Source of the DNA: Acidobacteriota bacterium
Lineage (GTDB): Bacteria; Acidobacteriota; Vicinamibacteria; Vicinamibacterales; 2-12-FULL-66-21
NCBI GenBank assembly: GCA_013813355.1
Contig: JACCRT010000046.1
Span: 1-51,403 of the forward strand
Direction: 5' to 3'
Length of the DNA stretch: 51,403 bases
Part shown: positions 25,558 to 33,521 of the stretch, one piece after another
Layout of the letters: the number at the start of each line of letters is the position of its first letter
Numbering within the stretch: the stretch's first letter is position 1
Notes under the pieces: generated by a model
Told to the model about the DNA's origin: nothing
The model's input: only the letters and a program-made list of their open reading frames with translations
The model's database searches: none
Made by a program: the position numbers and the translations under genes

Positions 25558-25563
25558 GATAAT
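25558..25563 (+). promoter_or_regulatory. -10 box GATAAT of tRNA-Pro
   Basis: GATAAT lies eleven bases upstream of the mature tRNA 5' end, an appropriate distance for a short tRNA leader. Confidence 0.5.
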
Positions 25564-25574
25564 GACTGTCCAGT

Positions 25575-25651
<77 letters not shown>

Positions 25652-25659
25652 CTCATCAC

Positions 25660-25696
25660 GGGGTCCGGCGGACGAGAACCGTCGGGCCCCTTCTTT
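25660..25696 (+). terminator. Rho-independent terminator of tRNA-Pro
   Basis: GGGGTCCGGCGG (25660-25671) pairs with CCGTCGGGCCCC (25679-25690) over twelve positions including two G-U wobbles, with a seven-base loop, followed by TTCTTT. This is a classical stem plus U-rich tail. Confidence 0.8.
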
Positions 25697-25896
25697 GTAA
25701 ACCGCCCGTCCCGGACGGGGCAGCCCGGCTCGCGGCGTTGCGCCTCCTTTCTATAGGCCCACTATGCGCGGTCGTTGCGCCTTGCGATCCGGGCGCCGCG
25801 CTCCGGGACTTATGCAACTCATCACGCTGCCAGGGGACTAGCCGACGCCTGACCCGATAGAACCCGACACGCGGCTCCGCCGGTTCCGTCTGGTGG

Positions 25897-27276
25897 TCAC
25901 CGCAGCCACCGCACTCGCAGCCCATGCGGATCGGGCGCCTGTCCGGCCTGCAGCCGCTCGTTGACCATCGGCACGATCGCGACGAGCGAACCGCTTCTGC
26001 CGTCTTCGGTGATCTGGATGATCCCCATACCGGGCGTGCTGCCGACGGCGTTGTGGGGATCGCCGCTGAGCGGCACCGGGCCGCGGAGCGCCACGAACAG
26101 GCGGTCGCCGCCCGGTGCCGTGTCGATCAGATCCGGCGCGGCGTTGTCGGTCAAGGGGCCATTCAGATTCACCGTGTTGACCCGCTGGCCTGACTGCAGG
26201 TCGAGTATCTCGGCCACGTCGTTGTGGCGGTCCATCACCCAGAGGTACCGCCCGTCGCCCGCCGCCGCGATGCCGTGGGAGTCGGCCGCGCCGTCCTTGC
26301 TGAAAAGGACCTCCGGTGCCGGGGCATTCGCCGCGTTCTCGGCCGAGTAGCCGGTGAGCGGGAACCGGTAGACGTCGAAGCCGTACAACGCATGGTGGTG
26401 AGGGTCGTTCCCCGAGACGTTCACCGGGGACCCGCCGGAGTTGATATACATGTGACCGCCGACCTCGGCGCCTCCGCAGCCGTTGCCGCGCACCGTCGCC
26501 TGGTCGTATTCGCCGACGATAGCCATCGGTGTCGCCTTGGCATCGAGCACGAAGAGGCCCCCGCCGCGTAGCGTCACGAACGCGTACCGGCTGGTGGAAT
26601 CAATGATGGGGCAGATCGGCCAGTTGACCGGGCGAAGCTCCTCGCTCTCGCACGGCCGGCCACTCGGCGTAGTGCAGTTCATCAGGTCGAGTGAGGCTTC
26701 ACGGTTGTGGACGAAGGTATTGGCGGCGTAATCCGTGTCGATCCGCTCGAGCCGCTTGCCGTTCTGGTTGGCCACGACGATGTAGGAGCCGTCGGGCGCG
26801 GCGAAGGCGGCGTGCGCCTGCCGAAAAGAACCCTGCTCCGTGACCCGCTCCGTCATCTCCATGCAGCTCAGTGGTGTGCGCCTGGCAGCGTCAAAGATGA
26901 CCACGTGTCCGCTGGCGACGAACGACAGGACGGCGTGCGTGTGTTCGTCGTTGAAAAGAACCATGTGCGGTCGGACGGGATGACGCCCGGTCTGCTCGAA
27001 GCAGAGGTCCGACGTTTCGGCTCCAAGGTCCACCCGCGCGACCGGCTCGGCCCTGGCTGCCGCGGGGCTCATCAGCCCCTGTCCCTCATAGACCAGGAGT
27101 TGCCCGCCGTACCCCTTGCGGGTGTCCGACTGGTCGGCGATCCAGACCTCGAACGCGGGGGGAGCTGCGGCCTGGACCGCTTCGGGTGATGCCGGCGCAT
27201 CAGACGATCTGCACCCTGTGAGGAGCGGCGCGACGGCTGCGAAACCGATTGAGAGGATGGCCAAGCGTGATCGCAT
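25897..27276 (-). CDS. secreted beta-propeller lipoprotein
   Basis: 459 residues. The start has a GGAGG box, then a lipoprotein signal with lipobox LLTGC (C22 lipidated). The mature part shows repeated propeller strands: FEVWIADQSDTRKG, HVVIFDAARR, GSYIVVANQNGKRLERID, YAFVTLRGGGLFVLDAKAT, RYLWVMDRHNDVAEILDLQ and DRLFVALRGPVPLSGDP. A histidine-rich GNDPHHHAL loop and two Cys pairs (about residues 200-225) could bind metal or form disulfides. The family resembles YVTN/lactonase-type propellers of unknown substrate. It is divergent from the truncated ADOP permease gene and stands alone. Confidence 0.75.
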   Translation of the reverse strand: MRSRLAILSIGFAAVAPLLTGCRSSDAPASPEAVQAAAPPAFEVWIADQSDTRKGYGGQLLVYEGQGLMSPAAARAEPVARVDLGAETSDLCFEQTGRHPVRPHMVLFNDEHTHAVLSFVASGHVVIFDAARRTPLSCMEMTERVTEQGSFRQAHAAFAAPDGSYIVVANQNGKRLERIDTDYAANTFVHNREASLDLMNCTTPSGRPCESEELRPVNWPICPIIDSTSRYAFVTLRGGGLFVLDAKATPMAIVGEYDQATVRGNGCGGAEVGGHMYINSGGSPVNVSGNDPHHHALYGFDVYRFPLTGYSAENAANAPAPEVLFSKDGAADSHGIAAAGDGRYLWVMDRHNDVAEILDLQSGQRVNTVNLNGPLTDNAAPDLIDTAPGGDRLFVALRGPVPLSGDPHNAVGSTPGMGIIQITEDGRSGSLVAIVPMVNERLQAGQAPDPHGLRVRWLR

Positions 27277-27444
27277 TCAAGTCCTCCAAATTTGCCCGTG
27301 CTGTCACGGATCGGCCGGAGGATACCGTACCTTGGGCGACGCAGGACGCACCCCCGGCCGCAATGCAAATGCGCGCGAGGGGGCAGCTTCAGCGGCAGCT
27401 CCACTGCGCACGGCAGGCGTTCGTCGCGGGCTCTTCGCCACGGA

Positions 27445-28980
27445 TGCGCAAACGTCGCGAACCTGATGCTCGCACGCGCGACCGCGCGGGAACGCGAGCT
27501 TGGTATCCGCTCGGCGCTCGGCGCCGGCCGCGCGCGGCTAGCCCGGCAGCTCATGGTCGAAAGCCTCGTGCTGGCGAGTGCCGGCACCGTGCTCGGCGTG
27601 GTCCTCGCCTGGTGGGGTGTGCAGGTGCTGCGCACGTCTCTGCCGGAGGGCGTGCCGCGCGTGGCAGCCATCGCGCTCGATCTGCGCGTGCGGGGCGTCG
27701 CCGGGCTGATGGCGCTCGTCACCGGGCTGGCGTTCGGGCTCTTTCCGGCGTTGCAGGCCTCGCGGCCAGATCTGGTCCACGCTCTGAAGGACGGCGCGCG
27801 CGGCACAAGTTCGGGCCGTGGGCGCCAGCGGCTCCGCAGCACGCTCGTCGTCGTCGAGGTCGCGCTCGCCATGATCCTGCTCGTCGGCGCGGGGCTGTTC
27901 ATCTCCAGCTTCATGACGCTGATGCGCAACGAGCCCGGTTTCGATATGCGGAACCTCCTGACGTCCACCGTCCGGCTGCGCTTCGAGCCCGGCGCGCTCG
28001 AGCGCGGCGGGCCGATGCTCATCGAGGTGGTCGAGCGCCTGCAGCAGGCCTCGGGTGTGCTGGCGGCGGCCGCGATCTCCGGCGGACTCCCGTTGTCAGG
28101 CAGCATGAGCAGCACGACGTTCAGACTGCAGGGGCAGACCGCCGAGGAGGCAGAAAACGTCAGCATCCGCAGCGTGACGCCGGCCTATCACGACACCATG
28201 CGGATCCCGCTGAAGAGCGGGCGGCTGCTGGAGCCTGGCGATCGTCGGGACGGGCAGCAGGTGCTCGTGATCAACGAGGCCGCCGTGCGGCAGTTCTTCG
28301 AGGGCGAGAACCCCATCGGGCGGAGGGTCACCGTACAGGGCGAACGCGAGATCGTCGGCGTCGTAGGGGATGTGCGTCAGATGGGCCCAGAGGGACCGCC
28401 GGCCGCGGAAGCCTACATCCCGCTGGCACAGGCGCAGTCGATTGGCGGCGAGATCGTCGTCCGCACGGCTGGGAATCCCCTGGCGGTGCTGCCGGCCGTG
28501 AAGGCGGCCGTGTTCGCCGTAGCGCCGGACGTGCCGCTGCGCAACATCGCCACGATGGAGGAGCTGTACGCGCGCCGCGTCGCGCAGCGCAGGTTCAACA
28601 TGCTGCTGCTCGGCCTCTTCGGCGTGCTGGCGCTCGTCATCTGCGCGGTCGGCATCTACGGCGTCATGGCCTACATCGTGGCGCAGCGCACGCACGAGAT
28701 CGGTGTGCGCATGGCGCTCGGCGCCTCACGGGGGTCCGTGGTTTCGATGGTGCTGCGGAAGGCGACCGTGCTCGTCGTCGTGGGCCTGGTGATCGGCGGT
28801 GTGGCCGCCTGGTTCCTGAGCGCAACCGCAAAGGCGTTTCTTTTCAACGTGGAGCCGACCGACCCGCGCGTATTCGGCGTAGCGCTGTTCGTGTTGGCCG
28901 TCGCGGCCCTGCTCGCCAGCGCGGTGCCCGCGCGGCGGGCAGCGGGCGTGGACCCGATGATCGCCTTGCGCCAGGACTGA
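27445..28980 (+). pseudogene. ADOP-type ABC transporter permease (MacB/FtsX), 5' truncated
   Basis: Homology begins at CANVANLMLARATARERELGI, which in intact acidobacterial duplicated orphan permeases follows about 300 residues (first periplasmic core domain and TM1). The preceding 150 bases do not encode that part in any frame. From there on it is complete: first FtsX domain, RSTLVVVEVALAMILLVGAGLF, the second MacB-type periplasmic domain (VLVINEAAVRQFFEGENPIG, REIVGVVGDVRQ), and the final FtsX repeat ending GVDPMIALRQD. Without its first half it is probably non-functional. An ATG at 27466 could still give a partial product. It is divergent from the propeller lipoprotein gene, so a deletion probably joined the two. 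Confidence 0.7.
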
Positions 28981-29025
28981 AAGCCACGCCCAGTGTGCGG
29001 GCCGGGGCCTTACCGGCGCGTGGGG

Positions 29026-29031
29026 CATAAT
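29026..29031 (+). promoter_or_regulatory. -10 box CATAAT, start-proximal
   Basis: CATAAT ends seven bases before the ATG at 29039, placing the expected transcription start at the start codon (leaderless). Confidence 0.45.
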
Positions 29032-29038
29032 TGGCCGC

Positions 29039-29461
29039 ATGTATCGGCAGGACTACATCCTTCGGCTCATCGAGCAGTTCGGCAAGGCGCTCATTGCGCT
29101 CCGTGACCGGATCCTGAGGCGTGAAACGGACCGGCAGAAGATGGGCGCCGAGATCGGCGAGATGGCCCGGCAGGCCGGCCTGGATCTCGGGGTGGCACGC
29201 AGCCTCGACCAGGCGTCGCTGATGATGTGGCTGGCGCCGGCAGGCCAGGTCGACCAGCCGCGGCTGTGGCTGATGGCGGAGCTGCTGTTCCTCGAAGGGC
29301 TCGCGGCCGTGGAGTCTGAGGACCTGGCTGCGGGCCGGGCAGACCTGGGACGCGCCCTCGCCATCCTGGAACGTCTCGAGCCGGACTGGCGGCCGGCCGA
29401 GGACCTCCCGAGTGCCGCGAACCTGGCGGACGAGATCCGCGAGCTGCTGCAACGCCCCTGA
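29039..29461 (+). CDS. DUF6483 family protein
   Basis: 140 residues, all helical in appearance. The N-terminal MYRQDYILRLIEQFGKALIA followed by LRDRIL is the recognisable family signature (DUF6483, from memory). The rest is a TPR-like helical bundle (LWLMAELLFLEGLAAVE, ADLGRALAILERLE). Function is unknown. The start is supported by the conserved MYRQDYI and the -10 box seven bases upstream. It is followed 69 bp later by the phosphate symporter gene with its own -10 box, so co-transcription is not required. Confidence 0.7.
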   Translation: MYRQDYILRLIEQFGKALIALRDRILRRETDRQKMGAEIGEMARQAGLDLGVARSLDQASLMMWLAPAGQVDQPRLWLMAELLFLEGLAAVESEDLAAGRADLGRALAILERLEPDWRPAEDLPSAANLADEIRELLQRP

Positions 29462-29514
29462 TCGCTCCCCGCAGCACCGTGAAGCGGTCCCCCGTCGCAA
29501 GTATGACGTTGGTG

Positions 29515-29520
29515 TAAACT
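29515..29520 (+). promoter_or_regulatory. -10 box TAAACT, start-proximal
   Basis: TAAACT within TGTAAACT ends ten bases before the ATG at 29531. It predicts a leader of only a few bases for the phosphate symporter mRNA. Confidence 0.35.
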
Positions 29521-29530
29521 GTCGCTCGAA

Positions 29531-30634
29531 ATGGCGCCTGCGCTCCACGGGGGTCTGCGGTTGCTCGCCCTCGTGGTGGTGCTGCTGACGTTTTTCCTTG
29601 GCCTCGACCTGCTCGGCCTCGCCTTTGGCCTGTTCGGCAAGGGCTTCGCGTCCATGCTGGTGGAGCGGACCTCCAATCCTTTCGTCGGGCTCTTCGTCGG
29701 CATCCTCGGGACCACCCTCGTGCAGAGCTCGTCGACGACGACCTCGCTGACGGTGGCGCTGGTGGCAGCGGGCGCGCTGACCGTCGAGGGGGCGATCCCC
29801 GTCATCATGGGGGCGAACATCGGCACATCGGTCACCAACAGCCTGGTGTCGCTCGGCCACGTCACGCGCCGCGGCGAGTTCGAGCGGGCCTTTGCCGGCG
29901 CCACGATTCACGATCTCTTCAACGCCATGTCGGTGGCCATCCTGCTGCCGCTGGAACTGATGACGGGGTTCCTGTCCAAGGCGTCCGTCTACCTGGCCGG
30001 CGGTATCGCCGACGTCGGCGGGTTGAACCTGCTCGACCCGGTCAAGGCACTGGTACGGCCGATCGCGCTGTGGATCGTGGAGATCCTGGGCCGCTCGCCG
30101 GTGCTCACGCTCATCGTGGCGCTCGTCCTGCTGTTCGCCGCGCTGAAGCTCCTGGTGGACTTGTTGAAGGCGCTGATGTCGGGGCGTGCCGAGCGCATCC
30201 TGCACCAGACCATGTTCCGCTCGCCGATCGCCGCGATCACGGCCGGCCTGCTGATGACCGTGATGGTCCAGAGCAGCTCGATCACGACCTCGGTGATGAT
30301 TCCACTCGTCGCCGCCGGGATCGTCACGCTCGAGCAGGTGTTCCCGTTCACGATCGGCGCGAACCTTGGCACCACCATCACCGCGCTGGTCGCTGCCCTG
30401 AGTACGGGCAACATCTCGGCCGTGACGGTCGCCTGTTCGCACATGCTGTTCAATATCTGCGGCACGCTGATCGTCTTCGTGCCGCCGCCCATCCGAGCCA
30501 TCCCGCTTGCCTGCGCCCGAGCGCTGGGGCGCTTGACGGTCCGCAACCGGTTGTATGCCGTCGCCTATGTCGTGCTGGTGTTCTTCGTGCTGCCGTTCGT
30601 ACTGATTTTCGTGAGCGGCGCGTTTTCGGACTGA
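29531..30634 (+). CDS. Na+/phosphate cotransporter (NptA/PNaS family)
   Basis: 367 residues, a polytopic inner-membrane protein with about eight to nine hydrophobic segments. The family's inverted repeat is obvious: TTLVQSSSTTTSLTVALVAAGAL near residue 65 and MVQSSSITTSVMIPLVAAGIV near residue 250. The QSSS motifs form the sodium/phosphate site. GANIGTSVTNSLVSLGH and GANLGTTITALVAALST follow each repeat. It imports, or in some bacteria exports, phosphate with Na+. The PhoU-type domain that is often fused at the C-terminus is encoded here as the separate gene 50 bp downstream, so the two probably act together. Confidence 0.85.
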   Translation: MAPALHGGLRLLALVVVLLTFFLGLDLLGLAFGLFGKGFASMLVERTSNPFVGLFVGILGTTLVQSSSTTTSLTVALVAAGALTVEGAIPVIMGANIGTSVTNSLVSLGHVTRRGEFERAFAGATIHDLFNAMSVAILLPLELMTGFLSKASVYLAGGIADVGGLNLLDPVKALVRPIALWIVEILGRSPVLTLIVALVLLFAALKLLVDLLKALMSGRAERILHQTMFRSPIAAITAGLLMTVMVQSSSITTSVMIPLVAAGIVTLEQVFPFTIGANLGTTITALVAALSTGNISAVTVACSHMLFNICGTLIVFVPPPIRAIPLACARALGRLTVRNRLYAVAYVVLVFFVLPFVLIFVSGAFSD

Positions 30635-30684
30635 GTCAGGTTCCTATTGGGCGGCCCGCCGGAATGCGGGGGCAGGAGTCGGAA

Positions 30685-31344
30685 ATGGATTTCTTCAAGC
30701 AGTTGTTCAGCCCGGGCTCGGGATCGACGCTCGTTGATGCGGCGTTCGCCGAGGTGTCGGGCATGCTGAGTCAGTCGGCGCTAATGCTCGACCATTCGCT
30801 TGAAGTGCTGCTCGAGAACCAGCCCGTGTCAATGGACCTCGAGGAACTGGATGACATGGTGGACGAGGCGGAGCGGCGGGTCCGCCGGACAATCCTGCAG
30901 CACCTGGCGGTGAATCCGAAGCAGGACCTCGTTGCCAGCCTCGTCCTGGTCAGCATGGTGCAGGACGCCGAGCGCATCGGCGACTTCGCACGCGGGCTGG
31001 TCGAGCTGATGAAGATGGCCCGGAGCCCCCGGACCGGGCCCTTCGCCGACGACCTGCGGCGCGAGGCGGCCAAGCTCAGGCCGCTTTTCGAGATCACCGA
31101 GCGCGCGTTCCGGAAGGCTGACAAGGCGCAGGCGCGCAAGGTGATCCGGGCGCACAAGGAACTGCGGGCCGAGCTCAAGGCGTATCGAACCCGCGTCGCC
31201 GAAAGCGACCTCACGGCCGACATGGCTATCGTCTACTCGGGAGCGGCCCAGATTCTTCGTCGGGTGGGCGCGCATTTGAGCAACATCTGCTCGACGGTCG
31301 TGCAGCCGTACGACCGGATTCGGCATGGGGATGAAGACCTTTAA
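30685..31344 (+). CDS. PhoU-domain protein partnering the Na/Pi symporter
   Basis: 219 residues from the ATG at 30685, preceded by GGAG. It is all-helical: MDFFKQLFSPGSGSTLVDAA, AEVSGMLSQSALMLDHSLEVLL, LDDMVDEAERRVRRTILQHL, VLVSMVQDAERIGDFARGLVELM and a C-terminal AHLSNICSTVVQPYDRI. The pattern of E/D-x3-D/E metal-binding helices is that of PhoU three-helix bundles. PhoU-like proteins regulate phosphate uptake. In the NptA context they are usually fused to, or encoded next to, the transporter. The last 119 bases overlap the convergent pyrophosphatase gene. Confidence 0.82.
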   Translation: MDFFKQLFSPGSGSTLVDAAFAEVSGMLSQSALMLDHSLEVLLENQPVSMDLEELDDMVDEAERRVRRTILQHLAVNPKQDLVASLVLVSMVQDAERIGDFARGLVELMKMARSPRTGPFADDLRREAAKLRPLFEITERAFRKADKAQARKVIRAHKELRAELKAYRTRVAESDLTADMAIVYSGAAQILRRVGAHLSNICSTVVQPYDRIRHGDEDL

Positions 31345-31993
31345 CATCGCCCCACCCTGAAACGCACGCCCATGACTCCTCGTCGTCGTCTTCCGCCTTG
31401 TAGCGGTTGAAGAAGCCGGCAATGCGCCGCTGTTCGGCCGCGTTCAGCAACGCGCGGCGCTTCGCGGGGTCGGATTCGGTCGTGACGACGATCTTCGCGT
31501 CGTGCCCCTTTTCGTCGGTCATGTGCATGATGCCCAGCACGTGGCCGCGCACGAGCTCACCGGCTGGTGCATCACCGCCCACGACCAACCCGTCGAACGG
31601 GTCGCCGTCCACCCCGATGGTCTGCGGGATGAACCCGTAGCCGGTGGGGTACCCGCCGAGCGACGCCGGGATGGTGCGATTGAGCTCGAGCCGGTTCTTC
31701 CCGATGTCGAATTCCCGCTTCTCGGAGCTGCCTTGCGGGATTTCAACGAATACGGTCACCGTACCGTCGGCATGCACCGCAGGCGTATCCCGCCAGACGT
31801 GCCGATCGTGATCGCGCGCGTCCTCGAAGGCCTCGCGGAGCGCGGCGTCGGCCCGCTGCGGGAGCCGCACCGGCGGGGGTTCTGCCGCCGGGCACGACCG
31901 GCGCTGCTGCGCGGCCGATGGCGGGGCTGACTCTGGAAGGCCGAACAGCAGAGTTGCTATGACGACAACAATGGAAAGCATCGAATGCATCAT
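31226..31993 (-). CDS. ppa: exported family I inorganic pyrophosphatase with abnormal C-terminus
   Basis: About 255 residues from the ATG at 31993 (other Mets at 31990 and 31981; a GTG at 32011 is possible). A signal-like hydrophobic stretch (IVVVIATLLFGLPES) precedes a family I PPase core: VTVFVEIPQGSSEKREFD, YPTGYGFIPQTIGVDGDPFDGL with the D-G-D-P-x-D metal site, GIMHMTDEKGHDAKIVV. It hydrolyses PPi to two phosphates with Mg2+. After FFNRYKAEDDDEESWACVSGWGD the expected terminal helix is replaced by about 40 residues read antisense to the end of the PhoU gene, so the true 3' end appears lost. It is divergent from a PPi-type phosphofructokinase. A non-exported version cannot be excluded. Confidence 0.72.
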   Translation of the reverse strand: MMHSMLSIVVVIATLLFGLPESAPPSAAQQRRSCPAAEPPPVRLPQRADAALREAFEDARDHDRHVWRDTPAVHADGTVTVFVEIPQGSSEKREFDIGKNRLELNRTIPASLGGYPTGYGFIPQTIGVDGDPFDGLVVGGDAPAGELVRGHVLGIMHMTDEKGHDAKIVVTTESDPAKRRALLNAAEQRRIAGFFNRYKAEDDDEESWACVSGWGDVKGLHPHAESGRTAARPSSRCCSNARPPDEESGPLPSRR

Positions 31994-32076
31994 GCCCGCA
32001 TGGTGAAGCACAACTCAAGCCCGCCCCCGACGGCGTCAGTCCTCCGCACGCGAACGCCGCTAGTTCCCTGCTACCC

Positions 32077-32082
32077 TGTAAT
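32077..32082 (+). promoter_or_regulatory. -10 box TGTAAT, start-proximal
   Basis: TGTAAT ends twelve bases before the ATG at 32095. It predicts a leader of about six bases for the phosphofructokinase mRNA, and no clear ribosome-binding site is present. Confidence 0.4.
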
Positions 32083-32094
32083 GGAAACACAAAT

Positions 32095-33375
32095 ATGGAA
32101 CATCACAAACACGTAGCGATCCTCGTCGGCGGCGGCCCGGCGCCCGGCATCAACAGCGTCATCAGCGCGGCCACCATCCGCTCCAGTCTCGAAGGCATCG
32201 ACGTGGTCGGCATCCGTGACGGGTTCGAGTGGCTCATGAAGGGCGACATCGAACACGTGACGCCGCTCACCATCGACGCGGTCAGCAGGATTCACTTTCG
32301 TGGCGGCTCCTATATCGGGATCTCCCGTGCAAACCCGACGCGCAACCCCGAGCACCTCGAGAACACGGTCATCTCGCTGCTGCGCCTCAACGTATCGCGG
32401 CTGATTACCATCGGCGGCGACGACACGGCGTTTTCGGCCCTGAAACTGGCCGAAAAGTCAGAGGGCCGCATCCATGTCGTGCACGTGCCGAAGACGATCG
32501 ATAACGACCTCGGCCTTCCGTCCTATGTCGATACCTTCGGCTTCCAGACGGCGCGCCACTACGGCGTGGACATCGTCAAGAACCTGATGGTCGACGCCCG
32601 CACGACCTCACGCTGGTATTTCGTGATCACGATGGGCCGCAAGGCCGGGCACCTCGCGCTGGGCATCGGCAAGGCGGCCGGCGCAACGCTGACCCTCATT
32701 CCGGAAGAGTTCAGCAAGCCGATTCGCCTCAAGACCATCGTCGACACGCTCGTCGGCGCCATCATCAAGCGTATGAGCTACGGCCGCCGGGACGGGGTGG
32801 CCATCATTGCCGAGGGGGTCGTACTCGACGTGCATCCCGAAGACCTCCAGGAACTGCACGAGGTCGAGCGGGATGAGCATGACCATCTCAGGATCGCTGA
32901 GGTCAACCTTGGCGAGATCATCAAGACGCAGGTGGCAGCCCGGCTGCGGGAGTTCGGGCTGAAGTCGACGATGGTGGCAAAGAATATCGGTTACGAGCTG
33001 CGTTGCGCGGACCCTATCCCCCTGGACATGGAGTACACCCGTGACCTGGGCTATCTTGCAGCGAAGTACCTGCTGTCGGGCGGCAGCAATGCCATGATCT
33101 CGGTGCAGGGCGGCCACTTCGTGCCGATCCCGTTTGGCGAGATGCTCGACGCGGAGACCGGGAAGACGCGTGTGCGCCTGGTGGACGTGCGGTCGGAGCG
33201 CTACGCCATTGCCAGACGCTACATGATCCGGCTGCGCCGCGATGATTTCGAGGATCCGCACGAGCTGGCCAAGTTCGCCGCGACGGCGCGCATGTCGCTG
33301 CAGGAGTTCCGCAGCGAGTTCCAGGGCCTGATAGCCAGCGAGCCGCCCCCGCTGGAGATCCCGGGGAATGGTTGA
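32095..33375 (+). CDS. pfp: 6-phosphofructokinase, pyrophosphate-dependent type
   Basis: 426 residues. The nucleotide-binding N-terminus is ILVGGGPAPGINSVI (9-23). The residues that decide phosphoryl donor are G107-G108-D109-D110-T111 and P132-K133-T134-I135-D136-N137-D138. ATP enzymes have GGDGS and PGTIDND, whereas the Asp after GGD and the Lys before TIDND are classical markers of PPi use, so PPi dependence is expected. MGRKAGHLALGIGKAAGAT and MSYGRRDGVAIIAEG follow. It interconverts fructose 6-phosphate and fructose 1,6-bisphosphate reversibly, serving both glycolysis and gluconeogenesis. It is divergent from the pyrophosphatase gene. Confidence 0.88.
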   Translation: MEHHKHVAILVGGGPAPGINSVISAATIRSSLEGIDVVGIRDGFEWLMKGDIEHVTPLTIDAVSRIHFRGGSYIGISRANPTRNPEHLENTVISLLRLNVSRLITIGGDDTAFSALKLAEKSEGRIHVVHVPKTIDNDLGLPSYVDTFGFQTARHYGVDIVKNLMVDARTTSRWYFVITMGRKAGHLALGIGKAAGATLTLIPEEFSKPIRLKTIVDTLVGAIIKRMSYGRRDGVAIIAEGVVLDVHPEDLQELHEVERDEHDHLRIAEVNLGEIIKTQVAARLREFGLKSTMVAKNIGYELRCADPIPLDMEYTRDLGYLAAKYLLSGGSNAMISVQGGHFVPIPFGEMLDAETGKTRVRLVDVRSERYAIARRYMIRLRRDDFEDPHELAKFAATARMSLQEFRSEFQGLIASEPPPLEIPGNG

Positions 33376-33403
33376 TCGTTGAAGCGCCGTCCTCGGCGGC
33401 GGA

Positions 33404-33433
33404 CGGTGGTGTCGCAGGACAATGACGCCACCG
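33404..33433 (+). terminator. hairpin after the phosphofructokinase gene
   Basis: CGGTGGTGTC (33404-33413) pairs with GACGCCACCG (33424-33433), ten pairs with one G-U wobble and a ten-base loop. The following CCCCCGATGG is not U-rich, so it could be a weak or factor-assisted terminator. Confidence 0.35.
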
Positions 33434-33521
33434 CCCCCGATGGGCTGTAATCTGCGGGGACACCTCGGGCACAGGGGTTGCAGCACGGCCCTCGTTGCCT
33501 GTTGTTCTGGAGAAGAACGCT

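Noticed and set aside
28844-30442. 532-residue minus-strand ORF opposite the phosphate symporter
   Set aside because: The product is mostly Gln/His/Arg repeats created by the reverse complement of hydrophobic codons, with no family features.
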